The position numbers were made by a program, and so were the translations under genes. From the NCBI GenBank assembly GCA_020638675.1, contig JACKID010000002.1:124001-188000 (forward strand): DNA of 64,000 bases. The letters are read 5' to 3'. The stretch is from Planctomycetota bacterium. Lineage in GTDB: Bacteria > Planctomycetota > UBA8742 > UBA2392. The notes beneath the pieces were generated by a model. That model saw nothing but the letters and a program-made list of their open reading frames with translations. It was not told where the DNA came from and did not search any database. This document shows positions 48,584 to 57,521 of this stretch, in pieces; the stretch's first letter is position 1; each line of letters begins with the position of its first letter.

Positions 48584-49648
48584 TTGGCCCTAATAGAGGA
48601 AAGCGATCTGCATCCCGCAGAGCCGGCCCAACAGCCGGAGCCTCGTGTCATTATCCAGCAGGCGCCGCGCAGCAAGCTGGTGCCGGCGTTGCTCGTGCTG
48701 CTGATCATTCTGCTGCTGGCGATCGTTGCGCTGACGGCCGTGGTCGTGCTGCCAATGCTCAAGAACAACAGCGGTTCGCCTGACACTGAGCCGACGGCGA
48801 TCGCCGAGCTCGACCCCTCCATGCTGATGACCCCCACCGGGCGCAAGCTCGACGCGGTGGAGTTCGGCGGCTACGTCTTCGAGATTACGCGCCTCGCCTA
48901 CAGCAACGTGCCCCGCGCGCGCAGCGTGACTATCACCGTGCCCGGCAAGCCGCCGCAGATGGGTGTGTTCCACATCGGTGAAAGCTTCGCAGGCGGCAAG
49001 GTACGCGTCGTCGAGATCACCGGCAGCTCGGTCGTGCTGGAAGCCGACGGCCAGCAGAAGGTATTCCCCATCCTGGGCTCCGACCCGGGCGAGATCTGGG
49101 ACCGCGCGCCGTCAGGCACGCAGATCATTCCGCCGACAGGCACCGGCGCGATCCCCGACATGCCGGCGGGACAGGTTCGTGCGCCGAAAGACCCGCGCAC
49201 GGAGATTCCTGCCGACACGACTGAGCCCGGCAAGAAACCCGGCAGCCTGCTGGGCAACGACGAGGACCCGGAAGACGTGAAGGGCCTCGAGGATCTGGAC
49301 CTGCCGTACATCATCGATGTGCCGCTTGCGCGCGCCGACTACCTGCGCCTAGTGCGCGACATGGCCGACAAGTTCGAAAAGGACTTCGTGCTGGCATTCG
49401 CCATGGAGCGCGACACCCGCGCGGTCTACGGGCTCGAGATCAAGAACATCGCGCCCTCCAGCATCTTCGGCGCCCACGGGCTGCTTCGCGGCGACGTGAT
49501 TCTTTCGCTGAACGATCAGCCGGTGCACAGCATCGCCGAGCTGACGCTCATCGCCCGCAGCAACGTCTTCCGCAATGAAGTCCGCATCGACATCGAGCGC
49601 GAGACGGGAGTGGTTACTTTCGTTTTCAAGCCCGGTGTGCCAGACTAG
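48584..49648 (+). CDS. GspC-like protein: one membrane helix and a PDZ domain
   Basis: The 354-residue product has a short cytoplasmic N-terminus, one membrane helix near residues 33-57, a beta-type domain (residues 85-165, with GVFHIGESFAGGKVRVVEI), a Pro-rich linker and a C-terminal PDZ domain with GLLRGDVILSLNDQPVHSIA near residue 298. This order is that of GspC/PulC, the inner-membrane connector of type II secretion. The start is TTG at 48584, with a strong GGAGGTG upstream and no ATG nearby. No other secretion gene is adjacent, but a GspE-type ATPase is at 3424. Confidence 0.78.
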   Translation: MALIEESDLHPAEPAQQPEPRVIIQQAPRSKLVPALLVLLIILLLAIVALTAVVVLPMLKNNSGSPDTEPTAIAELDPSMLMTPTGRKLDAVEFGGYVFEITRLAYSNVPRARSVTITVPGKPPQMGVFHIGESFAGGKVRVVEITGSSVVLEADGQQKVFPILGSDPGEIWDRAPSGTQIIPPTGTGAIPDMPAGQVRAPKDPRTEIPADTTEPGKKPGSLLGNDEDPEDVKGLEDLDLPYIIDVPLARADYLRLVRDMADKFEKDFVLAFAMERDTRAVYGLEIKNIAPSSIFGAHGLLRGDVILSLNDQPVHSIAELTLIARSNVFRNEVRIDIERETGVVTFVFKPGVPD

Positions 49649-49727
49649 TCGGCCTTGGGGGCGGTCTCACTCAAACTATGATTTCGTGCGCCGGCGCTGC
49701 CGGCCGTGCCCATTGGAGTGAGTACCC

Positions 49728-51452
49728 GTGATGAAGTACCTGCCCGTAGCGCTTGCCCTGCTGTTTGCGTCCTGTGCCTGCGCACAATCCGTTGAGCTGG
49801 TGGGCCTGCAGCAGCCCGCGACCGCATTCGTTCAGCCGGGCACGACCAACCACGAAGTTCTGCAGTTGCGCATCTACAAGGACAACGGCTCGGCGGCGTC
49901 CAACATGACGCAACTGAAGGTTGCGCTGACCGGCTCGGCGACCAGCAGCGACTGGACTGCCGTCGACTTGTACTACGATGCCGATCACAGCCGCACCATC
50001 AACACCGGTGACACGCTGCTCGGCACGGCCACCGTGACGACCGCCGGCAAGGTTACGTTCAGCGGCTTGAGCGAGCCGATCCCCGATACCTTCGCCAACG
50101 GACGCGACTACGTTGTCGGCGTAGACGTGGCCGGCGGGGCGAGCCCCGGCAACACGTTTGTCTTTGAAGCAACGGCTGCCGACGTGACGGTTTCATCCGG
50201 CACCGTCAGTACGCCGTTCGGCACGGTGCAGTCCAACGTGCACACGGTGCGCACGGACAACGGCGCCGAAATCGACGTGCAGCGCAACTCGACGTCGATT
50301 CCCTCCAGCACCTACCTCACACACGATGTCGGCTACATCGACACCAGCGGCGGCAACCTGACGTTCACGATCCTGAATACCGGCACCGGCTCGCTCACAC
50401 TGAACGGCGCGCAGCCCGTCACGGTCACGTTCACCAGCAATTGCACGGCGACGGTCTCAGCACAGCCCGGCTCTCCGGTCGCTTCCGGGGGCGGCAGCAC
50501 CACGTTTACCGTCGCAGTCGATCCGGTCACGGCAACAGGCTTTGGCTTTACGCTCAGCATCGACAGCAGCGACTTTGACGAATACCCCTACGTCATCCAG
50601 TGCGTCGGCACGGCGCAGCCCCAGCCGGAAATCTCGATCGAGTACATGTCCAACCCGGTCGCGGACGCAGGAACCATCACGCTCGGCAGCTACACGGCCG
50701 GACTGCCGGCAACCATGAACCTGACGATCTACAACACCGGGCCCGCAGCGCTGATCCTGAACGGCAGCCCGATCGTCGACTTCCCGACCCAGAACAACGT
50801 GAATTGCTCGCTCCAGACGGCGCCGACCACGCCCGTTGCGGCCACCAGCGGCTCGACTTCATTCACGGTCCAGTTCACGCCGGCGGGCAGCGGCAACTGG
50901 ACCTTCGTCATCTGGGTGGAAAACAACGACTCCAACGAGAATCCGTACAACATCACGGTGGACGGAACTTCGCCGCCAGTGACCGCGACAAAGCTGGGGG
51001 TCTACCGCAGCCCGGCCGGTGCAAGCGCAACGATTGCGTTCGGCACGCAGCCGATCGTCTCAGTGCAGGACGTGAACGGCGCCGTGGACACGTCCGACAA
51101 CAGCTCGGTGATCGTGGCCAGCATCACGACGGGCACAGGCGCCAGCGGCGCTTCGCTCGGCGGCACGCTGACCGCCACCTGCGTCAATGGCTATGCCACG
51201 TTCACGGACCTCACGATCAACAAAGAAGGCATGGCGTATACGCTGACATTTACTCACCAGGCCGGAACTCTGACGCCCACAACCTCGTCCCCGTTCAACG
51301 TGGGCGCGGCGCCACCGCCCGAGAAGAAGAAGAAGAAGAAGGATGACGGCGGCGGCTGCAGCACCGGTGAGCCGGGCTGGCCGTGGATGGCATTCGCCGC
51401 CGCACTTGCAATGCTGACGCTTGCGACGCGCAGGGCGAAACGCTTACGCTGA
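49728..51452 (+). CDS. Surface protein with HYDIN/ASPM-like modules and a Cys/GWP C-terminal signal
   Basis: The 574-residue product has a signal peptide (ALALLFASCACAQS) and two choice-of-anchor-D (HYDIN/ASPM-type) modules near residues 205-300 and 305-400, with shared text such as TILNTGTGSLTLNGAQP and TIYNTGPAALILNGSP. After a third beta-module comes a Lys-rich linker (PPEKKKKKKDDGGG), a Cys, then GEPGWPWMAF and an Arg-rich end. This C-terminus matches that of the 22481 protein and looks like a sorting signal. The first codon is GTG at 49728, followed by ATG at 49731; GGAG is nine bases before the GTG. TATGAT near 49678 may be its -10 element. Confidence 0.8.
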   Translation: MMKYLPVALALLFASCACAQSVELVGLQQPATAFVQPGTTNHEVLQLRIYKDNGSAASNMTQLKVALTGSATSSDWTAVDLYYDADHSRTINTGDTLLGTATVTTAGKVTFSGLSEPIPDTFANGRDYVVGVDVAGGASPGNTFVFEATAADVTVSSGTVSTPFGTVQSNVHTVRTDNGAEIDVQRNSTSIPSSTYLTHDVGYIDTSGGNLTFTILNTGTGSLTLNGAQPVTVTFTSNCTATVSAQPGSPVASGGGSTTFTVAVDPVTATGFGFTLSIDSSDFDEYPYVIQCVGTAQPQPEISIEYMSNPVADAGTITLGSYTAGLPATMNLTIYNTGPAALILNGSPIVDFPTQNNVNCSLQTAPTTPVAATSGSTSFTVQFTPAGSGNWTFVIWVENNDSNENPYNITVDGTSPPVTATKLGVYRSPAGASATIAFGTQPIVSVQDVNGAVDTSDNSSVIVASITTGTGASGASLGGTLTATCVNGYATFTDLTINKEGMAYTLTFTHQAGTLTPTTSSPFNVGAAPPPEKKKKKKDDGGGCSTGEPGWPWMAFAAALAMLTLATRRAKRLR

Positions 51453-51470
51453 GCCGCGTTCAGGGCAGCA

Positions 51471-51737
51471 ATGATGAGCGAGAAACTCTCGGATCAAGTT
51501 GAGCAAGCACCTCGGGCGCTGGATGATGCCATCACGCCGATCAGCGGCGCGCATTCCGTGCCGCACACCGCCCGCCCGCCGCGCCTCACCGCGGCCCTGC
51601 CGCGCCGGAACTGGCAGGGACTCTGGCTTGTGCTGCTGGTCGTTGTTCTGTTTGCCGCGGCGCTGTTTGCATTTGTGAAGTGGAAGGGCCCGGCGCTCGA
51701 GGGCGCGCCCCAGGCGAATTCGGCCGGCAACCAGTAG
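51471..51737 (+). CDS. Small membrane protein
   Basis: The 88-residue product has a Ser/Pro-rich cytoplasmic N-terminus and one membrane helix near residues 52-70 (LWLVLLVVVLFAAALFAFV), preceded by Arg residues. No family was recognised. Two adjacent ATG codons (51471 and 51474) could each be the start. It follows the surface-protein gene after 18 bases, in the same direction. Confidence 0.7.
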   Translation: MMSEKLSDQVEQAPRALDDAITPISGAHSVPHTARPPRLTAALPRRNWQGLWLVLLVVVLFAAALFAFVKWKGPALEGAPQANSAGNQ

Positions 51738-51743
51738 CCCGGT

Positions 51744-52682
51744 TCAGCCTGCGCCCAATTGGCGCTTCAGGGTGTTCAGGAACTGGTGGCCCAGCGGCTC
51801 GATCCCGTTTGCACCCCTCAGCACGAACTCGACGCCCCGAATGATGTTGGTGCGGTTGGCCTCATTTCCGTCCTGCACCAGAATCGAAGCCTGCTGCCAC
51901 AGGTCCGCCTCAAGGTCCACGACCGCCACCGGCGCGGACAACTGGCGCTGAATGCGCGCCTTGGCCGTCGGTCCCAGCAGCTTCGCGGCGACATTGCGCG
52001 CGCGCGGCAACGCTTCATTCACGCGTTCCGGATCGACCGACGCGGCCAGTGCGAGGATCCAAAGCATCGCGACTTTCGGTGAAGGCACAACAGCGCTCGT
52101 CGCGCCTTCCGGCGGTACGTAGGCCTGCTGCGGTGGAGGCGGCGGCGGCGCGTACTGCTGCTGCCCGCCCCCATACTGTTGCGGATCGTACTGCTGGCCG
52201 TACTGCTGCTGGGGCGGATACGCTGGATACGCCTGCGGGTAGCCCCCGCCTTGCGCCGATTGGGCCTTGAACGCGTTGATGCCGGTCAGGATCAGCGCCA
52301 CGTTCGGCACAATCCAGCACATCGCACCGCCTATGTTTCCGGTGAACAGGCTCAGCAGCGCCAGCAGTGTGGAGCCGACAATGTCCACCGCGCCCATGTA
52401 CAGCCCGGCCATGTGGCCCTTCAGGGCGAGCACTCCGCCGGTGATCGCGTAGCCGAGCCAGACCAGAAAAATCATCACGATCAGCCCGAGGCCCGCGCCG
52501 ATTCCGTCCAGCTGCGACATCGGTACCAGGCTGGCCGCAAACAGGAACAGCAGGATGATCCCGCCGACCACCACCCCGCGCACCGTCATGTACGCAATGC
52601 CGAAACGCCGCAACTCCGCGTTCGGCCGTCGTGGCTCCGCGTAGCTGAACTGCTGTCCGTAAGGTTGATAGCCGCCCGCCAT
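51744..52682 (-). CDS. Membrane protein with a Gln/Tyr-rich linker and a soluble C-terminal domain
   Basis: The 312-residue product has a short N-terminus, four membrane segments near residues 36-58, 65-85, 95-115 and 125-145, a low-complexity Tyr/Pro/Gln stretch (YPPQQQYGQQYDPQQYGG) and a helical domain of about 100 residues. No family was recognised. The start at 52682 (MAGGYQPYG) was preferred to 52721. It is convergent with the small membrane protein gene. The intergenic space to 52855 holds only AT-poor sequence. Confidence 0.75.
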   Translation of the reverse strand: MAGGYQPYGQQFSYAEPRRPNAELRRFGIAYMTVRGVVVGGIILLFLFAASLVPMSQLDGIGAGLGLIVMIFLVWLGYAITGGVLALKGHMAGLYMGAVDIVGSTLLALLSLFTGNIGGAMCWIVPNVALILTGINAFKAQSAQGGGYPQAYPAYPPQQQYGQQYDPQQYGGGQQQYAPPPPPPQQAYVPPEGATSAVVPSPKVAMLWILALAASVDPERVNEALPRARNVAAKLLGPTAKARIQRQLSAPVAVVDLEADLWQQASILVQDGNEANRTNIIRGVEFVLRGANGIEPLGHQFLNTLKRQLGAG

Positions 52683-52855
52683 CGTCGCCTCGGCCCGGAT
52701 TGTAGTCGGAGCAACCGCCATCCGGAATCATTGTTTACGCAAACAGGCCAGCCGAGAGGGCCACGCGAAACCGCATTTTCTGCGCAAAGCCCCATTTCAT
52801 GGGGTACGCTCAGCGTGCGTAGAAAACCCCGTGCCTTCCCCTTGGGGAGCCGATC

Positions 52856-53464
52856 ATGCGTTCATCGCATTCGGTGCACCGTCGTTACCTTGTTCTGGGA
52901 ATTGCGTTACCAATCATCATCGGAATGTGGTCGGCCCGCGAACGGGCCTATGTTGTGGCGTACGGGACGTGAATCCACTTCGCGGACTCCCGTGAGGAGG
53001 CTGATACACGCTTGATGGCTATAGCAGATGCCGCCAGCGCCGACTGGCACCACGGCGGCGACCCGGGCAGGGCGGCGCGACAAGCCCGTTCGCTCGTTCC
53101 GGAAGGGAGGTGGACCTCGGCCCAAGACTACGAGGTCGAGGGGCCTGACGCAGGCGACTCCGTCATGCGTGTGGTCTACACCCCGGACGTCGGTCGCGCG
53201 CTCAGCGATCCGCGACAGCGCGTACGAGAGATCGACCTGAGCACTGGCACCGTGAAGCAGTGGGATCGCTGGCCGCCCAGGCTGACCGCAATGATGCTCG
53301 GCGCGATGGCGCTGATTGCCACACTGGCCGGCCTGATGTTCTGGCGCCTCTCGCGCCCGCTTCGGACCAGCTATGAGATCGAAGGTCGGCTGGCGGAAAA
53401 GCAGATCCTGAACGATCGCGATGCACGCGAGCTGATAACGCGCATGCAGTCACGTGACGCCTAG
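52856..53464 (+). pseudogene. Two-helix membrane protein interrupted by an in-frame TGA
   Basis: A 38-codon frame (52856-52972) with a good ribosome binding site (GGGGAG) encodes a membrane helix and ends in TGA. The same frame then stays open to 53464 and encodes an extracytoplasmic domain and a second membrane helix near MMLGAMALIATLAGLMFW. Read through, the order resembles DUF3592-type proteins, with YGT at the break followed by IHFADSREEAD. There is no GGU-loop hairpin behind this TGA and no nearby Cys, so selenocysteine is unlikely. A separate short gene starting at TTG/ATG 53012-53015 is also possible. Confidence 0.5.
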
Positions 53465-53520
53465 AGGCGCATGTTCCATCCTCCCGGCTGCTTGGCAGAA
53501 TGCGGCCGGGAGATGTGGGC

Positions 53521-55497
53521 ATGAGCGAATTCGTCTGGAAGCCTGACACAGCAACCATTGAGAACGCGAACATCACGCGGCTGATGCGGCGGCTCGGCCA
53601 TGAGGTCGACCCCGCGCATCCCGACAAGTGCTTCAAGGAGGCGCGCGACTTCGTCAAACGCACGCAGGACGACCCGGCCGGGTTCTGGGACGCCGCGTTG
53701 CGCGACATGGACGTCGACTGGTTCAAGCCGTACGAAACCACGCTGGATACCTCCCGCGGTAACGCGTGGGCGGACTGGTTCATCGGCGGCGAAACCAACA
53801 TCGCGCTGAATTGCGTCGACCGCCACGTCGAGTCCGAGCGCGCGGCCCAGATCGCGCTGATCGCTGAAACCGAAGACGGCAGCGTGCGCGAGTTTTCGTT
53901 CGCGCAGCTCGGCGCCGAGGTCAACAAGGTCGCCAACGCGCTGAAAGAATGCGGCGTCGGCAAGGGCGACACCGTCGCCTGCTACATGCCCATGGTGGCG
54001 GAGGTCGTGTTCGCCATGCTCGCCACGCAGAAGCTCGGCGCGATCTTCATCCCGGTCTTCAGCGGCTATGCCCCGCCCGCGCTGCGCGAGCGCCTTGAGG
54101 ACGCCGAGGTCAAAGTCCTGTTCACGGCCGACGGCAGCATGCGCCGCGGCAAGGGCTTCGGGCTGAAAGACCAGGCCGACCTCGCGGTCGACGGGCTGGA
54201 ATGCATCCAGCGCGTCATCGTCTACCGCCGCATCGGCGATGAGCTGGAGTGCCCGATGACCGACGGGCGCGACGTCTTCTGGCACGACATCGTCGATCAG
54301 CAGCAGCCGAAATGCGACACCCTGCCCGTACCCAGCCTGACGCCCGCGCTGATGCTGTACACCAGCGGCACCACCGGCAAACCCAAGGGCACCGTGCACA
54401 CGCACGCCGGCTGCATGGCGCAGATGGGCAAAGAGCTCGAGTACAACTTTGACGTGAAGGACGGCGACCGTTTCTGGTGGTTCAGCGACATCGGCTGGAT
54501 GATGGGCCCGTGGGAGATCATCGGCTGCTTCATGCACGGGGTGACGCTGATCGTGTTTGAAGGCGCGCCGAACTACCCGGAGCCGGACCGGCTCTGGAAA
54601 TCGATCGAACGCCACAAGGCCACGCACCTCGGCATCTCCCCCACCGCGATCCGTATGCTCATGCGCGCGGGCGACGAGTGGGTCGACAAGTACGAGATGT
54701 ACTCGCTGCGCGTACTCGGCAGCACCGGCGAGCCGTGGGACCCGGAAAGCTACATGTGGTACTTCGACAAGGTGGGCAAGGGGAAGCTGCCGATCATCAA
54801 CATCAGCGGCGGCACGGACATTGTGGGCTGCTTTCTGGCGCCGCTGCCGATCATGCCTCTCAAAGCCTGCACGCTGCAGTCGCCCGGGCTCGGCATGGCG
54901 ATTGACGTCTTCAACGATGACGGCGTGAGCGTGGTCGATGAAGTCGGCTACCTCGTCTGCAAAAAGCCCGCGCCGAGCATGACGCGCGGCTTGTGGAAGA
55001 ACGAGGCGAAGTACCTCGAGACCTACTGGTCCAAGTTCCCCAACACCTGGAACCACGGCGACTGGGCGAAAGTCGACGGCGAGGGCTACTGGTTCCTGTT
55101 CGGGCGCGCCGACGACACCATGAAAATCGCAGGCCGTCGCGTCGGCCCGGGCGAGATCGAAAGCGCCCTGATAGACCATGACGCAGTCAGCGAAGCGGCC
55201 GCCATCGGCGTGCCTGACGAGCTGAAGGGCACAGAAGTGGTCTGTTTCGTGGTGCTGCACAAGCAGTTCAAGGAGACTGAAGAGCTCCGCGCCGAGTTGG
55301 TGCAGACGGTCGTAAACGCGCTCGGCAAAGTCGATCGCCCGAAAGACGTAAAGTTCGTCGACGACCTGCCCAAGACACGCAGCGCCAAAATCCTCCGCCG
55401 CCTGATCCAGAAGAAGTATTTAGGCGAAAAGGAAATCGGCGACCTGAGCAGCGTAGCGAACCCGGAAGCGCTGGAAGCCATCGGCAAAGCCCGTTAG
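53521..55497 (+). CDS. AMP-forming acyl-CoA synthetase (acetyl-CoA synthetase-like)
   Basis: The 658-residue product activates a carboxylic acid with ATP and CoA. The ATP/AMP motif is LMLYTSGTTGKPKGTVHTH near residue 279, followed by the core STGEPWDPES near residue 400, the hinge region HGDWAKVDGEGYWFLFGRAD near residue 515 and the catalytic Lys segment KTRSAKILRRLI near residue 622. The length and the early AWADWFIGGETNIALNCVDRH are typical of acetyl-, propionyl- or acetoacetyl-CoA synthetases; the acid is not readable. The ATG at 53521 has GGGAGA upstream. It may feed the acyl-CoA carboxylase at 17815 in principle. Confidence 0.92.
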   Translation: MSEFVWKPDTATIENANITRLMRRLGHEVDPAHPDKCFKEARDFVKRTQDDPAGFWDAALRDMDVDWFKPYETTLDTSRGNAWADWFIGGETNIALNCVDRHVESERAAQIALIAETEDGSVREFSFAQLGAEVNKVANALKECGVGKGDTVACYMPMVAEVVFAMLATQKLGAIFIPVFSGYAPPALRERLEDAEVKVLFTADGSMRRGKGFGLKDQADLAVDGLECIQRVIVYRRIGDELECPMTDGRDVFWHDIVDQQQPKCDTLPVPSLTPALMLYTSGTTGKPKGTVHTHAGCMAQMGKELEYNFDVKDGDRFWWFSDIGWMMGPWEIIGCFMHGVTLIVFEGAPNYPEPDRLWKSIERHKATHLGISPTAIRMLMRAGDEWVDKYEMYSLRVLGSTGEPWDPESYMWYFDKVGKGKLPIINISGGTDIVGCFLAPLPIMPLKACTLQSPGLGMAIDVFNDDGVSVVDEVGYLVCKKPAPSMTRGLWKNEAKYLETYWSKFPNTWNHGDWAKVDGEGYWFLFGRADDTMKIAGRRVGPGEIESALIDHDAVSEAAAIGVPDELKGTEVVCFVVLHKQFKETEELRAELVQTVVNALGKVDRPKDVKFVDDLPKTRSAKILRRLIQKKYLGEKEIGDLSSVANPEALEAIGKAR

Positions 55498-55506
55498 AGA
55501 CCCTAT

Positions 55507-56046
55507 ATGTACCCCACACCGAAGCATCTCCGAGCCATCGTCAAGCCGCGCCAGCTGGATGATAGCGAAGCGGATGAAACCAGTTTTGCGGGCGACCTCA
55601 GATGCCCTTGCGGCGGCGATGAGTTCCTCCTGCTTCATGCCGGTGGCGTTCTTGGAAAGGGCAAGCTCAAGGACGTGGGGTACGCAGACGTCAATGGCCA
55701 ACACTTCTTGATTGTCAAAGTCAGGTGTACCAAGTGCGATGCAGAACACACGGTGTTTGACGACGACTATCACGGCTGGAATGGTTACGTGTGCGCACCA
55801 GAAGAGGGGCTTCGGGACCGCCCGCGACCACCTCTCACGCCTTGGGAGTGTTCGAATTGCGGCTGCATGGCACACAGGGCGGTTGTGTTCCTGATTGGTG
55901 AGAGTAGAGAGCACGCACTCTCTGAAGGTGAAGGCGTGTTGACGGACGACGACTGGTTTGAGGCATTTGGTGCCATCGTCATGGATATCGAGTGCGTGAC
56001 TTGTGAATTCAAACGTGGTGGTTGGCTGAACCACGAGACAATGTGA
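55507..56046 (+). CDS. Zinc-ribbon protein with four Cys pairs
   Basis: The 179-residue product has Cys pairs CPCGGDE near residue 33, CTKCDAE near residue 74, CSNCGCM near residue 115 and CVTCEFK near residue 163, enough for two zinc sites. No family was recognised and there is no signal peptide. It follows the acyl-CoA synthetase gene after nine bases and probably belongs to the same transcript. Confidence 0.75.
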   Translation: MYPTPKHLRAIVKPRQLDDSEADETSFAGDLRCPCGGDEFLLLHAGGVLGKGKLKDVGYADVNGQHFLIVKVRCTKCDAEHTVFDDDYHGWNGYVCAPEEGLRDRPRPPLTPWECSNCGCMAHRAVVFLIGESREHALSEGEGVLTDDDWFEAFGAIVMDIECVTCEFKRGGWLNHETM

Positions 56047-56056
56047 GGGAAAGTCA

Positions 56057-56239
56057 ATGAAGAACGTCGACATGAAGGTGGAAGGCGACAAGCTGACGAT
56101 CACGGTGGACTTGAGTAAGGAGTTCGGGCCCAGCTCGTCGGGCAAGACGATCATTGTTGCCAGCAGCGAGGGCAACCAGACCGTCGAGTACAAAGACGGC
56201 AACTACAAGATCGGGCTGAACGTCTACCGCAAGCCTTAG
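56057..56239 (+). CDS. Small acidic/basic protein, parent of a nearby pseudogene
   Basis: The 60-residue product (phrases MKVEGDKLTITVDLSKEFGP and YKIGLNVYRKP) is a compact beta-type protein that repeats the same fold idea as small phage- or plasmid-linked proteins; no family is certain. GAGGGAAAG lies upstream of the ATG. A decayed second copy of its 3' half is found at 57280-57401, flanking the gene in between. Confidence 0.75.
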   Translation: MKNVDMKVEGDKLTITVDLSKEFGPSSSGKTIIVASSEGNQTVEYKDGNYKIGLNVYRKP

Positions 56240-56268
56240 CCGGGCGCGCCTTGCCTGAAAGGCAACAC

Positions 56269-57195
56269 ATGCCGCGCGACTATCGACGCTCACCCAAGCC
56301 TTGGAAGCTTCGACCGGTTACTGATCTGGCCGATCTATACGACCATATCCCGGATCCCGATCGCGCAGACGCCGCCGTTGCCAGACTTCATGCCTCGGCC
56401 CCTTCCGCACGGGGGATTCCGAAGATGCCGGAACCTCTCCCGCTGCTTGGCGTGATTCAGGAGGTTGCCCTGTATCCGTTCGCGTTCCTGTTTGCGAACG
56501 GCTTGCTTGGCGTCGGCCTTCTGACGCCGCTGGTCGCCAGCGGTGAGAAGGGCGGAATGCCTCTTCCTGTATCGATTGGGATCGTCGTCGTTGCAGGCGG
56601 GCTGCTCGTACTCTCGAACTTCATGATCCTGCGCAACCTGCGAAAGGTTGCCTCGAAGTGCCGGGCAGCAACTCGCGGATACAGGACGTGGGCGCTCGTC
56701 TGGCGCATAGAACGGCGAGAGTTCTATTCAGGCAAACGTCGTTCCGGGTCTCCGTCCGTGAGCTACCACGCGCACTACGTCTACCTCGCCCACAACGACG
56801 AGGTGCAGTTTGCAATGGACGATGTCGGCAGCTGGCATGAGCGGGTCATCGACCACGAGTTTGAACCGGTCGTGCTGGACCCCAAGCCGCCGCATAGTCC
56901 GTTTCTCGCGGACAATCTTTTCCCGGGCACGCGCATGCGCCCCGATGGCCGGTTTCTGAGCGGAATTGGATGGTCCAACCTGTTCATGTTTGTCGTGAGT
57001 CATGCTGCGCTGGCCCTGGTCGTGTATGCCGCATACCGGCTCTTCGAGCACCGGGCTCGACACCGACTGCAGGAAGTGCCGCAGTATGAGGCTGAGCCGA
57101 CGATTGAATACACTCCACGATCAAACAAGTCCGGTACCGAAGACAATGTGAGTCCCGAAGACGACGGGGCGAACAGCCGTTCGCGATGGCGATAG
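56269..57195 (+). CDS. Membrane protein of unknown function
   Basis: The 308-residue product has a soluble N-terminus of about 60 residues, three membrane segments near residues 68-92, 104-125 and 232-255, and between them a soluble segment with SVSYHAHYVYLAHNDEVQF. No family was recognised. The ATG at 56269 has AAAGG upstream; a TTG at 56251 is less likely. The gene is bracketed by the 60-residue gene and its pseudogene copy. Confidence 0.7.
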   Translation: MPRDYRRSPKPWKLRPVTDLADLYDHIPDPDRADAAVARLHASAPSARGIPKMPEPLPLLGVIQEVALYPFAFLFANGLLGVGLLTPLVASGEKGGMPLPVSIGIVVVAGGLLVLSNFMILRNLRKVASKCRAATRGYRTWALVWRIERREFYSGKRRSGSPSVSYHAHYVYLAHNDEVQFAMDDVGSWHERVIDHEFEPVVLDPKPPHSPFLADNLFPGTRMRPDGRFLSGIGWSNLFMFVVSHAALALVVYAAYRLFEHRARHRLQEVPQYEAEPTIEYTPRSNKSGTEDNVSPEDDGANSRSRWR

Positions 57196-57279
57196 ACCCG
57201 GCAGCGGGGCACTTCCGGCTTTGCGCCGGCAGTGCAGATGACCCCGCGGGCCAACGCAGAAACGACTGAGATCTTGGTA

Positions 57280-57401
57280 GAGTGGGCCCGAGGCTCAGTT
57301 CGTCGGGCCATGCGATCATCATCGCCAGCAGCGAGGCCAATCAGACGATCGAGTACAAGGACGGCTACAAGATCGGTCTAAACGTCTACCGCAAGCCGTA
57401 A
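57280..57401 (+). pseudogene. Decayed copy of the 60-residue gene at 56057
   Basis: From about 57288 to the TAA at 57399-57401 the sequence encodes SSGHAIIIASSEANQTIEYK and then DGYKIGLNVYRKP, matching the C-terminal 36 residues of the gene at 56057 with a one-codon deletion. The 5' part is frameshifted and there is no start. A local duplication that copied or trapped the gene at 56269 explains the layout. Confidence 0.8.
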
Positions 57402-57425
57402 GTGGTGTGGGCGTCTCGCCCGCAG

Positions 57426-57450
57426 CCATGTCGGCATCCTGCCGACATGG
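57426..57450. repeat. Palindrome CCATGTCGGCA/TGCCGACATGG
   Basis: The two 11-base arms are perfect and enclose TCC. The same central pattern, GGCATCCTGCC, occurs in the palindromes at 9762 and, in the other orientation, at 61176. It lies in the gene-free stretch 57402-57521, which otherwise holds only the terminator and a 16-base direct repeat (57507-57522 and 57525-57540). Confidence 0.65.
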
Positions 57451-57471
57451 CATTCAGATTCGCCAAAACGG

Positions 57472-57498
57472 AAAGCGGGGCCTTTCGGCCCCGCTTTT
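57472..57498. terminator. Bidirectional terminator
   Basis: AAAGCGGGGCC (57472-57482) pairs with GGCCCCGCTTT (57487-57497), flanked by A and T. It can end the VWA gene transcript on the minus strand and any plus-strand transcript. Confidence 0.85.
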
Positions 57499-57521
57499 GC
57501 GGGCAGGATGCCCACATCACG

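Noticed and set aside
52970..52972. Second in-frame TGA as a selenocysteine codon
   Set aside because: No hairpin with a GGU loop lies downstream and no Cys is placed to form a redox pair.
53461..55260. A 599-codon open frame on the minus strand opposite the acyl-CoA synthetase
   Set aside because: The synthetase motifs are complete on the other strand and the antisense product has no recognisable features.
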